From: Planctomycetes bacterium RBG_16_43_13
GTDB lineage: Bacteria; Planctomycetota; MHYJ01
DNA: 17,964 nt
Reading direction: 5' to 3'
Assembly: GCA_001828445.1 (NCBI GenBank)
Contig: MHYJ01000065.1
Span: 1-17,964, forward strand
Numbering within the stretch: position 1 is the first letter of the stretch; each line of letters begins with the position of its first letter. Both the position numbers and the translations under genes were made by a program. Of the stretch, positions 7,877 through 15,004 are shown in pieces. The notes below the pieces were generated by a model. It saw nothing but the letters and a program-made list of their open reading frames with translations, had not been told where the DNA came from and made no database searches.

Positions 7877-7988
7877 AGGGTAGTATGGTAATAAAATGGT
7901 AGGGCGTAATCAACTCTTCTTTGGAATGTTTGTTATAATAATGGGGAATTAGCCACTCGATTATTTATATCAGGTCAAGTAACAACTC

Positions 7989-8147
7989 CTACCTTCTCAT
8001 AACCTTATTATTATGATGGCTCTCGCTACTGTTACTATGCCCGCTACGGTGGTGGCGACGGCGCCTCCCGGCATCCGTAAGCCCTGCCGCCAATGCGATT
8101 AGCAGGATAAATACGAATATGAATAGCACTGTTGTTGTAATATCCAT
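7989..8147 (-). CDS. 52-aa membrane peptide with an Arg/His-rich tail
   Basis: The protein opens MDITTTVLFIFVFILLIALA, a single membrane helix, followed by a hydrophilic tail rich in Arg, His, Ser and Asn (GRRRRHHRSGHSNSSESHHN). A longer frame opens at 8195, but the ATG at 8147 is preferred: AAGGAG stands 7-8 bases upstream, and a strong promoter (-35 at 8190-8195) overlaps the longer start and would exclude it from the transcript. The tail could bind metal or anionic surfaces through its histidines and arginines; this is speculation. No family is recognised. The strong promoter and good ribosome site suggest it is well expressed. Confidence 0.65.
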   Translation of the reverse strand: MDITTTVLFIFVFILLIALAAGLTDAGRRRRHHRSGHSNSSESHHNNKVMRR

Positions 8148-8166
8148 AGTTGCTCTCCTTAATACC

Positions 8167-8195
8167 ACTATATATATCGGCAGAATTATTGTCAA
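8167..8195 (-). promoter_or_regulatory. strong sigma-70 promoter for the 52-aa peptide
   Basis: On the minus strand, TTGACA (8190-8195) is perfect and TATAGT (8167-8172) matches 5/6, spaced by the ideal 17 bases. A short leader with AAGGAG follows before the ATG at 8147. Confidence 0.7.
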
Positions 8196-8253
8196 TCTTA
8201 TTTGATATGTATGAAGCCCATTTTATCCCCGCTCTCTTGACGCCTGGCACCTT

Positions 8254-8754
8254 CTAACCCTTTCTCCCGCTTTCGAAACGAATCTGCTGTCTAATATGGC
8301 CTAATCGTATCTGCAAACTACTCTTTTTACCTCCCAACCGCACAAAAATACTGATAAGGCATAACTCGAGTATGATTGTTATATAAGGAACCAGCTGTGA
8401 TACGGTTCCTGTAATACAAGCACCACAACGCTCTATAAAGGCATAACGGTCTGTCCGCAATATAGCAGAGTCAACGGTATTCGGTGCCCCTATATATGCT
8501 ATACCGCTTGGCACTCTACGAAAATAGACGTATCCGTAGCCATTACAGACGGAACACTCCGATAGAGTCGGAACTAAAGATGCCGCCGCACTCGGTTTAG
8601 TCAGTTGGCCTACTACTATAAGATAGAATAGAACCATAGAACACATAACGCCCAACACAGCCGTAGCCATACGAAGGACATTCACAATCTTCAGCGAGAC
8701 CTTCAGCCGCCCCTTCTTCTCAGAGATAGATATATCGTTAGTAGCAGATTTCAT
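8254..8754 (-). CDS. membrane protein with two CxxC pairs, unknown function
   Basis: This 166-aa protein has two hydrophobic helices (about residues 29-50 and 120-138) enclosing a soluble loop. The loop carries CSVCNGYGYVYF (C67, C70), which resembles half of a DnaJ-type CxxCxGxG zinc motif, and CGAC (C110, C113). Together these four cysteines could form one zinc or iron site on the outer or cytoplasmic face. The N-terminal 20 residues and the C-terminal tail are basic. No family is recognised. It has a candidate promoter 20 bases upstream but no clear Shine-Dalgarno; an internal ATG at M29 would remove the charged N-terminus and is less attractive. It diverges from mtaB. Confidence 0.65.
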   Translation of the reverse strand: MKSATNDISISEKKGRLKVSLKIVNVLRMATAVLGVMCSMVLFYLIVVGQLTKPSAAASLVPTLSECSVCNGYGYVYFRRVPSGIAYIGAPNTVDSAILRTDRYAFIERCGACITGTVSQLVPYITIILELCLISIFVRLGGKKSSLQIRLGHIRQQIRFESGRKG

Positions 8755-8773
8755 ATAAACTTAATATGATTTG

Positions 8774-8801
8774 ATACTACACTCAAATATAAGAAAGTCA
8801 A
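8774..8801 (-). promoter_or_regulatory. candidate promoter for the CxxC membrane protein
   Basis: On the minus strand, TTGACT (8796-8801; 5/6) lies 16 bases from TAGTAT (8774-8779; 4/6). The predicted start is about 12 bases before the ATG at 8754. It sits in the 173-base divergent region shared with mtaB. Confidence 0.35.
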
Positions 8802-8832
8802 GATAAAGGAAGTAAGGGGTGGCGTGTGCCTT

Positions 8833-8878
8833 CATTAGAAATTCGCCCCGCCGCAGGCGACTTACTTATTACTAACGG
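8833..8878. repeat. degenerate copy of the palindromic repeat family
   Basis: The left side CATTAGAAAT (8833-8842) matches 9/10 bases of CGTTAGAAAT. The right side ATTACTAACGG (8868-8878) matches ATTTCTAACGG at 10/11, and it is preceded by CTTAC as in the two full copies. The interior instead holds a GC-rich hairpin (TCGCC at 8843-8847 with GGCGA at 8856-8860). It is a shorter, diverged member lying between the divergent genes and ending 49 bases before mtaB. Confidence 0.5.
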
Positions 8879-8927
8879 AAAAACCCCTTGTAATACAGAT
8901 ACGGACTTATTAGAGTAGACCCTCCTT

Positions 8928-10271
8928 ATGATAGCTAATAATAGTAGAAGGTGTTCATTCATCACATTCGGTTGTAAGGTGAACCAATACGATACACAGG
9001 TGATGAGGGAGCATTTAGCCACAAACGGATTCAGGGAGGTAGATGAGGCGGACACGCCCTCTACTATCATAGTGAATACCTGCACTGTAACAGAGACGGC
9101 GTATCGGGAGGCGAGGCGATTCGTAAAAAGATTAGGCAGGGAAAATCCCAACGCACGGATAATAGTAACGGGCTGTGCGGCGGTGTCGAATAGGGCGGAG
9201 TTTTTAGGTCTTCCTAATGTATCAGCAGTTGTAAGTAATGCAGAATGGGGAAGGCGGAATTTCCCATTTCCCACTCCCCACTCTCCACTCTCCACTCGCA
9301 TTTCCTACTTCAAAGGGCATACCCGAGCATTCCTAAAAGTTCAGGACGGATGCGACCTCAACTGCTCATTCTGTATAATCCCGAGTGTTCGGGGCGGGAA
9401 TGTGAGTAGAAAAATCGAGGACGTCATTGACGACGCAAAACGGCTCGCAGATAATGGGTATAAAGAGATTGTCCTGACAGGCGTGCATTTGGGTTCTTAT
9501 GGTAAGGATTTGGACGGCAGGTCGGGTGTGGCGATGGCTGTAGAGAAAATTTCGAGAATAGATGGCATCAGACGCATCCGCCTCTCGTCCATCGAGGTCA
9601 ACGAGATAACATCGGAACTGATTGAGATGATGGCGTCAGGCGGCAAACTCTGTCCGCATCTACATCTGCCGCTACAGTCGGGGGATGATGAGGTGTTGCA
9701 TAGGATGAGACGACGTTACAATACGGCGCAGTTCTTAAGTGCGATTGATAGAGTTAATGAGAGGGTGAGCGGGGCGGCATTCACGACGGATGTGATAGTC
9801 GGATTCCCAGGCGAGACGGAGGAGGATTTCGAGAACACGTTGGAGGTGTGTAGGCGGGTGGGCTTTAGCAGAATACATATTTTTCCTTATAGCCACAGGA
9901 TCGGGACAGATGCGTCCAGAATGACGGAGACGATTCCTCCCGCCGAGAAGAAGGAGCGATTTTGGATTCTTAAGAAATTGGCGGGAGAACTGATGCACAA
10001 TTATTATAAGGGGTTCGAGGGGAGAGAGGTCGAGGTCTTGGTAGAGAGCAAGGATAGCGGTGCGAAATTTAGCGGGTATTCGGAACGTTACATAAAGACG
10101 GTGGTTTTGGGAGATGCTTGCCCCGTTAGAAATTTTAGTAGTAGAGAGTGCGATGAAAATTTGGAAGCAGGGCTTACAGTAGCAAGTATTTCTAACGGGG
10201 TGAAGGTCGGAGATTTAGTTAAGGCAACTGTAACGAAGGTAGGGAGAAACTATGTTGAAGCGCGGGCTTAG
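8928..10271 (+). CDS. mtaB: tRNA t6A37 methylthiotransferase MtaB, carrying two repeat insertions
   Basis: MtaB is a radical SAM enzyme with two [4Fe-4S] clusters that converts t6A37 to ms2t6A37 in tRNAs reading ANN codons. The N-terminal methylthiotransferase domain has C16 (TFGCKVNQ), C52 (NTCTVT) and C83 (TGCAA). The radical SAM triad is CDLNCSFC (C142, C146, C149), followed by HLHLPLQSG. A C-terminal TRAM domain (from about 375) binds RNA. Residues 111-124 are encoded by a 7-bp tandem repeat, and residues 398-425 by a palindromic repeat inserted in the TRAM region; both keep the frame. The start has no Shine-Dalgarno (CCCTCCTT precedes it). A weak TTGTAA-N17-TAGAGT promoter ends 11 bases upstream. 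It leads an operon with nrnA and a glycosylase. Confidence 0.93.
   Translation: MIANNSRRCSFITFGCKVNQYDTQVMREHLATNGFREVDEADTPSTIIVNTCTVTETAYREARRFVKRLGRENPNARIIVTGCAAVSNRAEFLGLPNVSAVVSNAEWGRRNFPFPTPHSPLSTRISYFKGHTRAFLKVQDGCDLNCSFCIIPSVRGGNVSRKIEDVIDDAKRLADNGYKEIVLTGVHLGSYGKDLDGRSGVAMAVEKISRIDGIRRIRLSSIEVNEITSELIEMMASGGKLCPHLHLPLQSGDDEVLHRMRRRYNTAQFLSAIDRVNERVSGAAFTTDVIVGFPGETEEDFENTLEVCRRVGFSRIHIFPYSHRIGTDASRMTETIPPAEKKERFWILKKLAGELMHNYYKGFEGREVEVLVESKDSGAKFSGYSERYIKTVVLGDACPVRNFSSRECDENLEAGLTVASISNGVKVGDLVKATVTKVGRNYVEARA
9260..9300 (+). repeat. tandem heptamer repeat tract inside mtaB
   Basis: The tract runs TTTCCCATTTCCC, then four consecutive 7-base units ACTCCCC, ACTCTCC, ACTCTCC and ACTCGCA. 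It encodes a Pro/Ser/His-rich loop (NFPFPTPHSPLST) between the methylthiotransferase and radical SAM domains, where linker length varies in this family. Its strong strand composition bias (almost no G) is unlike the flanking coding sequence. Similar short tandemly repeated heptamers occur in other bacterial genomes, for example cyanobacteria. Confidence 0.75.
10120..10200 (+). repeat. palindromic repeat element inserted in frame in mtaB (copy A)
   Basis: Perfect 13-bp inverted arms CCCCGTTAGAAAT (10121-10133) and ATTTCTAACGGGG (10188-10200) enclose 54 bases. The 81-base segment from 10120 is exactly 27 codons and has no stop in the mtaB frame, encoding CPVRNFSSRECDENLEAGL then TVASISNG. It splits the TRAM domain between GDA and KVGDLVKATVTKV, which would otherwise join as a normal TRAM sequence. 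The right half (CTTACAGTAGCA plus arm) matches copy B at 23 of 28 bases. Confidence 0.8.
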
Positions 10272-10349
10272 CCCCGTTAGAAATACCAATGATGGAGAGT
10301 AAATAAGATATGAAAAAGAAACTTACGATAGCAGAGATTTCTAACGGGG
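10271..10349 (+). repeat. palindromic repeat element at the mtaB/nrnA junction (copy B)
   Basis: The same 13-bp arms occur at 10272-10284 and 10337-10349, enclosing 52 bases. The preceding G (10271) is also the last base of the mtaB stop codon. The interior carries GGAGAG (10294-10299) and the nrnA ATG (10310). The right half CTTACGATAGCA plus arm encodes LTIAEISNGV, parallel to LTVASISNGV in copy A and in the same frame. In the mRNA the arms could pair into a hairpin with the ribosome site and start codon of nrnA in the loop. Confidence 0.8.
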
Positions 10350-11344
10350 TTAGTGTGTCATCAAAAAAGATGATAACGAGGATACTCAGATTTATTAAGA
10401 GTCATAACAATTTTCTCGTCTCTGCACACGTGAGGAGCGATGGAGACGCGCTCGGCTCGCAAATCGCACTGAATACTATGTTGAGGCGGATGGGGAAGAA
10501 TTCACACGCTGTCTGCGACGGAGGGGTTTCGGTGGAGTATAGATTTCTGCCCGGTGCGGATAGTGTGGGGAATAGTCCTAAGGATTTGAAGAAAGGTTAT
10601 GATGCTGTATTCACGGTTGACTCTGGGAATTTTGAGCGGCTTGAGCGGATAGGGGATGCTCTGCCGAGGGATATTTTCAAGATAAACATAGACCACCACG
10701 CCTCGAACGACAGGTTCGGCGACATAAACTGGATAGAGCCGAAGTTTAGCTCAACAGGCGAGATGGTTTATGAACTGATAAAGGCATCGGGTGTGAGGGT
10801 GGACAGGGATATGGCAACGAATGTTTATGTGGCACTCGTAACGGACACGGGGCGGTTTTCATTTTCGAATACGAGCGTAGCGTCCCACTCGAGAGCCGCC
10901 GAACTGCTTTCATACGGCGTAGAGCCGTCTGATATTACTAACAAACTCTGGCGCAATAAGAAACTGAACCAACTGAAACTTTTAGCCGAGTGCATTAACA
11001 ACATAAAGACCGCCGAGCGTGGGAAAATAGCATGGGTAACCCTTACCAGAAAAATGACTAAACGGCATGGTTTTGTGCCATGCGAGACGCAGGAGTACAT
11101 AGATATTATAAAGTCGTTAAAAAGTGTAGCTATTGCAATACTATTTAGAGAAACAAGAGAGTCGAATAAAGTTAAGATAAGTTTTCGTACAGATAAGGGT
11201 ATAGATGGTGTAAAGCTTGCTGCTAAATTCGGTGGCGGTGGGCATCCGCGTGCATCTGGTGCAACAATAAACAGCAATATTGAGTATGCAGAGATGACCG
11301 TAGTAAAATGGGCAAAGCGATTTATTAGGAATGGGTGCCGATAA
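10310..11344 (+). CDS. nrnA: NrnA-like DHH/DHHA1 nanoRNase / pAp phosphatase
   Basis: NrnA-type enzymes degrade 2-5-nt RNAs left by RNA decay and dephosphorylate 3'-phosphoadenosine 5'-phosphate. Mn-binding DHH-superfamily motifs are present: HVRSDGDALGS (residues 40-50; D44, D46), VDSGN (D104), NIDHHASN (126-133; D128-H129-H130) and VTDTGRF (D179). The DHHA1 substrate-binding domain ends with GGGGHPRASGA (308-318). The first 14 residues (MKKKLTIAEISNGV) come from repeat copy B, which also supplies GGAGAG before this ATG. An internal ATG at 10370 (M21) gives the usual family N-terminus but has no Shine-Dalgarno. It sits between mtaB and a glycosylase gene, with 1-10 bases of overlap into the latter. 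Confidence 0.92.
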   Translation: MKKKLTIAEISNGVSVSSKKMITRILRFIKSHNNFLVSAHVRSDGDALGSQIALNTMLRRMGKNSHAVCDGGVSVEYRFLPGADSVGNSPKDLKKGYDAVFTVDSGNFERLERIGDALPRDIFKINIDHHASNDRFGDINWIEPKFSSTGEMVYELIKASGVRVDRDMATNVYVALVTDTGRFSFSNTSVASHSRAAELLSYGVEPSDITNKLWRNKKLNQLKLLAECINNIKTAERGKIAWVTLTRKMTKRHGFVPCETQEYIDIIKSLKSVAIAILFRETRESNKVKISFRTDKGIDGVKLAAKFGGGGHPRASGATINSNIEYAEMTVVKWAKRFIRNGCR

Positions 11345-12096
11345 TGAACGTCAAAGATAGAGAGTATCTCAAAAAGAATATACAGAAGTTACTTGAACTT
11401 GAACGGTTAATGGGGGCTGATTTCATACCTAAAGGGGTTGGGGCAGAATTAAGAGGACAGACCGAAACGGCAGGTGAAAGTTCATATAAAAAAATAGTAA
11501 CCGTTGACGAGCATTTACCCTCTGGTAGGGTGTGTGATTTGCAAGATAGCGAATTCGCGTCATTCAAGAATAAAGTCCTTTCCTGCACCAAGTGTAATTT
11601 ACATAAGGAGAGAACCAAAGTGGTCTTTGGTGTAGGTAGTTTGCAGTCGCCGCTTATGTTTATAGGAGAGGCACCTGGTCATGATGAGGACCTGCAAGGC
11701 GAACCATTCGTCGGGCGTGCTGGCAAGCTCTTAACAGCAACGTTAAAGGAATTAGGCATCTCACGTAGTCAGGTTTATATAGCAAATATACTAAAATGTC
11801 GCCCACCAGAGAATAGGCAACCACGATTAGATGAAATAGTTTCTTGTATCCCATATCTATTCAAACAGATAGGCCGCATTAAGCCGAAGATAATCTGCAC
11901 ATTAGGAGGGGTGGCATCACAAGCAATGCTCTCTACTCAAGAACCGATGAAACAATTGAGGGGGAGGATACATGACTATAACAATATGAAGATTTTCCCG
12001 ACCTATCATCCAGCGTATATCTTGCGTAATCCAGCTGACCAAAAGATATATGAAGCAGATATTAAGAAGGTATGTGAACTTACAGGTCTGATATAA
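11344..12096 (+). CDS. Family 4 uracil-DNA glycosylase ([4Fe-4S])
   Basis: Family 4 (UDGa) enzymes remove uracil from DNA, starting base excision repair. Motif A is GEAPGHDEDLQGEPFVGRAG (residues 108-127) and motif B is PTYHPAYIL (219-227). The four cluster cysteines are CTKC (C81, C84), C152 (ILKCRPP) and C168 (VSCIPY). About 75 N-terminal residues precede the fold, a common weakly conserved extension. The chosen ATG overlaps the nrnA stop by one base (TAATG), typical of translational coupling. A GTG at 11335, 9 bases earlier, has AGGA closer to it and is the alternative start. It ends the mtaB operon, and a 108-base gap with a promoter follows. Confidence 0.93.
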   Translation: MNVKDREYLKKNIQKLLELERLMGADFIPKGVGAELRGQTETAGESSYKKIVTVDEHLPSGRVCDLQDSEFASFKNKVLSCTKCNLHKERTKVVFGVGSLQSPLMFIGEAPGHDEDLQGEPFVGRAGKLLTATLKELGISRSQVYIANILKCRPPENRQPRLDEIVSCIPYLFKQIGRIKPKIICTLGGVASQAMLSTQEPMKQLRGRIHDYNNMKIFPTYHPAYILRNPADQKIYEADIKKVCELTGLI

Positions 12097-12129
12097 CACC
12101 ACTAATTATACAGCAAAACATAATTTATG

Positions 12130-12158
12130 TTGAACGTCTACGAATATTTAAGTAAAAT
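12130..12158 (+). promoter_or_regulatory. candidate sigma-70 promoter for the pilM operon
   Basis: TTGAAC (12130-12135; 4/6) is spaced 17 bases from TAAAAT (12153-12158; 5/6). The start would be near 12165, leaving a leader of about 40 bases, with AGGGGG just before the pilM ATG. Confidence 0.4.
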
Positions 12159-12204
12159 CACCCTCCGTTCTTCGTCTTATATAACGGACTTTTAGGGGGT
12201 AAGA

Positions 12205-13929
12205 ATGACAAAAGGGGTTTGGGGTGTAGATATAAGTAAATCCTCAATAAAATGTGTGAGGATGGAAAAGAGCGAAAGCTCAATAGTAGTAACGGATATT
12301 GTTACTATAAATTATCAGCCATCCGAAGCGGGTATAGAGGAACAGATAAAGGACGTAATTGCTCAGTTTAGGTCAGAAAACAAGTTACGAGGTGATAAGA
12401 TTGCTTGCTCCCTTCCAAGCCATTCTACCTTCAATCGTTTAATAAAACTTCCGCCTATAGAGGATGCCAAAATACCGGAGATAGTAAAATATGAAGCACA
12501 ATCACAGATACCATTTCCTATAGATGAAGTTATGTGGGACTATCAGATTGTAGATCGACAATATCAACCGAATGAGGAGAAAGAGGTAATATTATTTGCA
12601 ATTAAGAGGGATGTAGTAGAACAGTTGCTTGATAATATAAAACAAGGAGGTCTATTTGTAGATGTGGTTCAGTTTGCTCCAGTTGCACTATGTAATTTTC
12701 TTTTCAGAGAGGGGCAGACAGGAGAACTGTGTGTAGTGGTAGATATAGGTGCTGATAATACTGATTTAATTATAATTGAGGGTAACAAATTCTGGATTAG
12801 AAATATACCTATAACAGGTAATGATATTACCAAGGCAATACAAAAGGAGTTTAATGTATCATTTGAAGAGGCAGAACAGCTAAAGATTAAAGTAGCTCAA
12901 TCCTCTCAGGGAAGTAAGATATTTAACACAATACAGCCGGTTCTAAAGGATCTAATTGGTGAACTTCACAGATCTATTGGATGGTATAAATCTGTCTCGA
13001 GACAGACAAAACTCGAAAAGATAATATTACTTGGCAACGGCTCTAAAACGATAAATTTTCAGCGGTATATACCCCAGTCATTAGGACTTACCTTATTTAA
13101 TATATCCAAACTAAATAGCATAGAGGTTGGTGAGAAGGTAAATATGGAGAAATTACAGGAACAGATACCTGCTCTTGGTGTTGCCTTTGGATTAGCACTT
13201 CAAGGACTAAATGAGACGAAGAATAAAGTAAATCTTCTTCCTCCGCTGTATCTGAAAGAAAAAGAGCTTAAGAAGAAGCAGCCTTTTCTTGTGGCTACAG
13301 TGGCTGTGATATACCTTTTGGCATTAATGTTCTATATGAATTTGGGTAACGAGATTGAGGTGCTTGATAAGGGATTAAAAGCGGCCACAGTTGTAGAAAA
13401 CGACTATAAAGGCAATAAAAAAGCATATGATGATGCATCATTTATGGACGATGTTCTGAAGCCGCTTAACAACTTGGCGTCGATAGCTGTTGAGAAAGAT
13501 ATTATGCTCAGAGTTATGAATATATTAAATCCACGTCTGCCTGATAACTCTTCTAAAGAGCTGAAAGATGAAGATAAATTGTGGGTATTGGATTGGACAC
13601 TTGATGAGACGGATAAAGTTCCATCTCCAGGGCAGAAGATATTTTCAAGAAATCGAGTATTAAATGTTACAATTGATTGTGCAATAGCAAAAAGAGCCAC
13701 ATCCGAGGAGGGGAGGAACTTTGTGATTAAGAAGATAGTCGAACCTGTTGCTAATGAGTTTAAACTAAAAGAGAAGGAAGGTTATGAGGCGAAGGATGAA
13801 GGTGATATATCGGAGTTAATACCTAAAGATTTCCAGAGCCATAAAGGGGGAAAAGAAGGTGAAAGAAAATTTACCAGATTTAAGGTAACATTCACAATAA
13901 GTATGCTTACTGACGTTACAGGGACATAG
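12205..13929 (+). CDS. pilM: PilM-PilN fusion, actin-like ATPase plus membrane PilN domain
   Basis: The first 335 residues are a PilM actin-fold ATPase, a cytoplasmic platform of the type IV pilus. Phosphate-1 is GVDISKSSIK (7-16), phosphate-2 is VVVDIGADNTD (177-187) and the adenosine motif is ILLGNGSK (274-281). Directly after it, KVNLLPP (341-347) matches the conserved NLLP motif that starts PilN and normally inserts in a groove of PilM. A basic stretch and a transmembrane helix (360-380) follow, then a periplasmic domain (381-574) that replaces the PilN coiled coil and ferredoxin-like domain. Typical PilM is about 350 aa and PilN about 200, so 574 aa equals their sum. No frame break is visible. 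The gene leads an operon with the PilO-like gene 10 bases downstream. Confidence 0.88.
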   Translation: MTKGVWGVDISKSSIKCVRMEKSESSIVVTDIVTINYQPSEAGIEEQIKDVIAQFRSENKLRGDKIACSLPSHSTFNRLIKLPPIEDAKIPEIVKYEAQSQIPFPIDEVMWDYQIVDRQYQPNEEKEVILFAIKRDVVEQLLDNIKQGGLFVDVVQFAPVALCNFLFREGQTGELCVVVDIGADNTDLIIIEGNKFWIRNIPITGNDITKAIQKEFNVSFEEAEQLKIKVAQSSQGSKIFNTIQPVLKDLIGELHRSIGWYKSVSRQTKLEKIILLGNGSKTINFQRYIPQSLGLTLFNISKLNSIEVGEKVNMEKLQEQIPALGVAFGLALQGLNETKNKVNLLPPLYLKEKELKKKQPFLVATVAVIYLLALMFYMNLGNEIEVLDKGLKAATVVENDYKGNKKAYDDASFMDDVLKPLNNLASIAVEKDIMLRVMNILNPRLPDNSSKELKDEDKLWVLDWTLDETDKVPSPGQKIFSRNRVLNVTIDCAIAKRATSEEGRNFVIKKIVEPVANEFKLKEKEGYEAKDEGDISELIPKDFQSHKGGKEGERKFTRFKVTFTISMLTDVTGT

Positions 13930-13939
13930 GTAACTGACT

Positions 13940-14896
13940 ATGGAAAAGTTAAGACAGAACATATTTTGGGTTGGTATGGTGTCTGCCGGCATAGTTTTAG
14001 TAATATTTTTTGCCGTTTCTATAGTGCCTCAACTAAGTCGCAAATCTACATTGAATAGTGACATACTGAAGAAATCAAATACATTAAAAGGAATAATAGA
14101 TTCGTCAGGTATATACAGTAGGCAAGATATAGATGAATTGATAAAGAAGAGGGATGTATATAAAGCTAAGTACGATGAGGTAGTAAAATTCTATGAGACA
14201 TATGACACGACTTTAGAAAAATGGTTCGATGGTTTACCAGAGACACCTCCTGTAGGGCTTTTTGACAGCAAATACAGAGATAAACGTGAGGCATTAGAAA
14301 GGGCTTTCAAGGAAAGGCGTATATGGTTTGAGTCATCTGATGAGGCAAATAAACCCAATGCATTTAATTGGGAGATAGTTCAATCTAATTATGATGTTCC
14401 TACCCTAAAAAAGATACAGAAAAGATATTGGATTAGAGAGAAAGTTGCAAATGTTATACTAAATAATAACCCGAACAATCTGATTATGTATGAGCTTAAT
14501 GAAATTACATTCTTTGACAAATTAGTTGCAGGTGGAAGCGCTACTCCTAAATATGACTATCCAGGTGTGCCTAAAACTAAAGTTGCTACGTTTCAGGAGT
14601 ATCAGCTACCGGATGGGCTCGGTAATACGATAACATTCGGCGTATCGCTGAATATATATTATAATGATATACCAAAGTTTATAAGTAACCTGCTCTCTAC
14701 AAGTATGAAGCCAGAGCTACTAATTAATCTTCGTGGTTGTGAGATGAAGATAACAAAGCCCCTTGAGGATGAGGTAACTATAGAATATAATGCAACGGAA
14801 CCTAAGATTATGCCCAATCCTATGGAACTACTTTTGGTTTGTGAAGTTATAGATTTTGACCCGACAAAGAAACAGAATTTTGGCAGTCAGGAATAG
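13940..14896 (+). CDS. PilO-like inner-membrane pilus assembly protein
   Basis: The 318-aa protein has one N-terminal transmembrane helix (about residues 9-29). A predicted helical, coiled-coil-prone segment (38-92) comes next, then a mixed periplasmic domain ending with beta-rich stretches (for example TITFGVSLNIYYNDIPKFIS). This layout is that of PilO, which pairs with PilN in the alignment complex. Sequence similarity to classical PilO is not obvious, and the protein is longer than usual (about 200 aa). The call rests on topology and on its position 10 bases after the PilM-PilN fusion, with the upstream stop codon overlapping its AGG ribosome site. Akkermansia has a comparable PilO-like protein near PilM and a secretin. 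Confidence 0.5.
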   Translation: MEKLRQNIFWVGMVSAGIVLVIFFAVSIVPQLSRKSTLNSDILKKSNTLKGIIDSSGIYSRQDIDELIKKRDVYKAKYDEVVKFYETYDTTLEKWFDGLPETPPVGLFDSKYRDKREALERAFKERRIWFESSDEANKPNAFNWEIVQSNYDVPTLKKIQKRYWIREKVANVILNNNPNNLIMYELNEITFFDKLVAGGSATPKYDYPGVPKTKVATFQEYQLPDGLGNTITFGVSLNIYYNDIPKFISNLLSTSMKPELLINLRGCEMKITKPLEDEVTIEYNATEPKIMPNPMELLLVCEVIDFDPTKKQNFGSQE

Positions 14897-15004
14897 CTGG
14901 ATATAAAAAGCTGGGGGATATATAAAATTTAGTTTTGATATTGTGCAAGAAATCCTTGTGATTTTACGTCATATACATTGGATTGAGTAGGATATTAGAA
15001 TATT

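Noticed and set aside
7932..7937. TATAAT on the plus strand in the gap upstream of mnmA
   Set aside because: There is no -35 at a suitable distance and no plus-strand gene follows. The minus-strand TTGACC at 7973-7978 likewise has no -10 at 16-18 bases.
8148..8250. Longer starts for the 52-aa peptide and an overlapping 68-aa frame
   Set aside because: The strong promoter (8167-8195) lies within these extensions, and the ATG at 8147 has the only good Shine-Dalgarno.
8798..9301. 167-aa minus-strand ORF overlapping the mtaB start
   Set aside because: It is antisense to conserved mtaB coding sequence and its composition comes from the heptamer tract and the degenerate palindrome; no ribosome site or family match.
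10188..10284. TCTAAC ... GTTAGA outer pair between the two repeats, resembling an integron attC site
   Set aside because: The enclosed sequence is ordinary TRAM coding sequence with no internal attC-like arms, there is no integrase or cassette layout, and the pair is explained by adjacent ends of two palindromic elements.
10120..10349. CRISPR-like pair of repeats
   Set aside because: The copies are inverted-arm elements inside genes, with related rather than unique interiors and only two units; no cas genes nearby.
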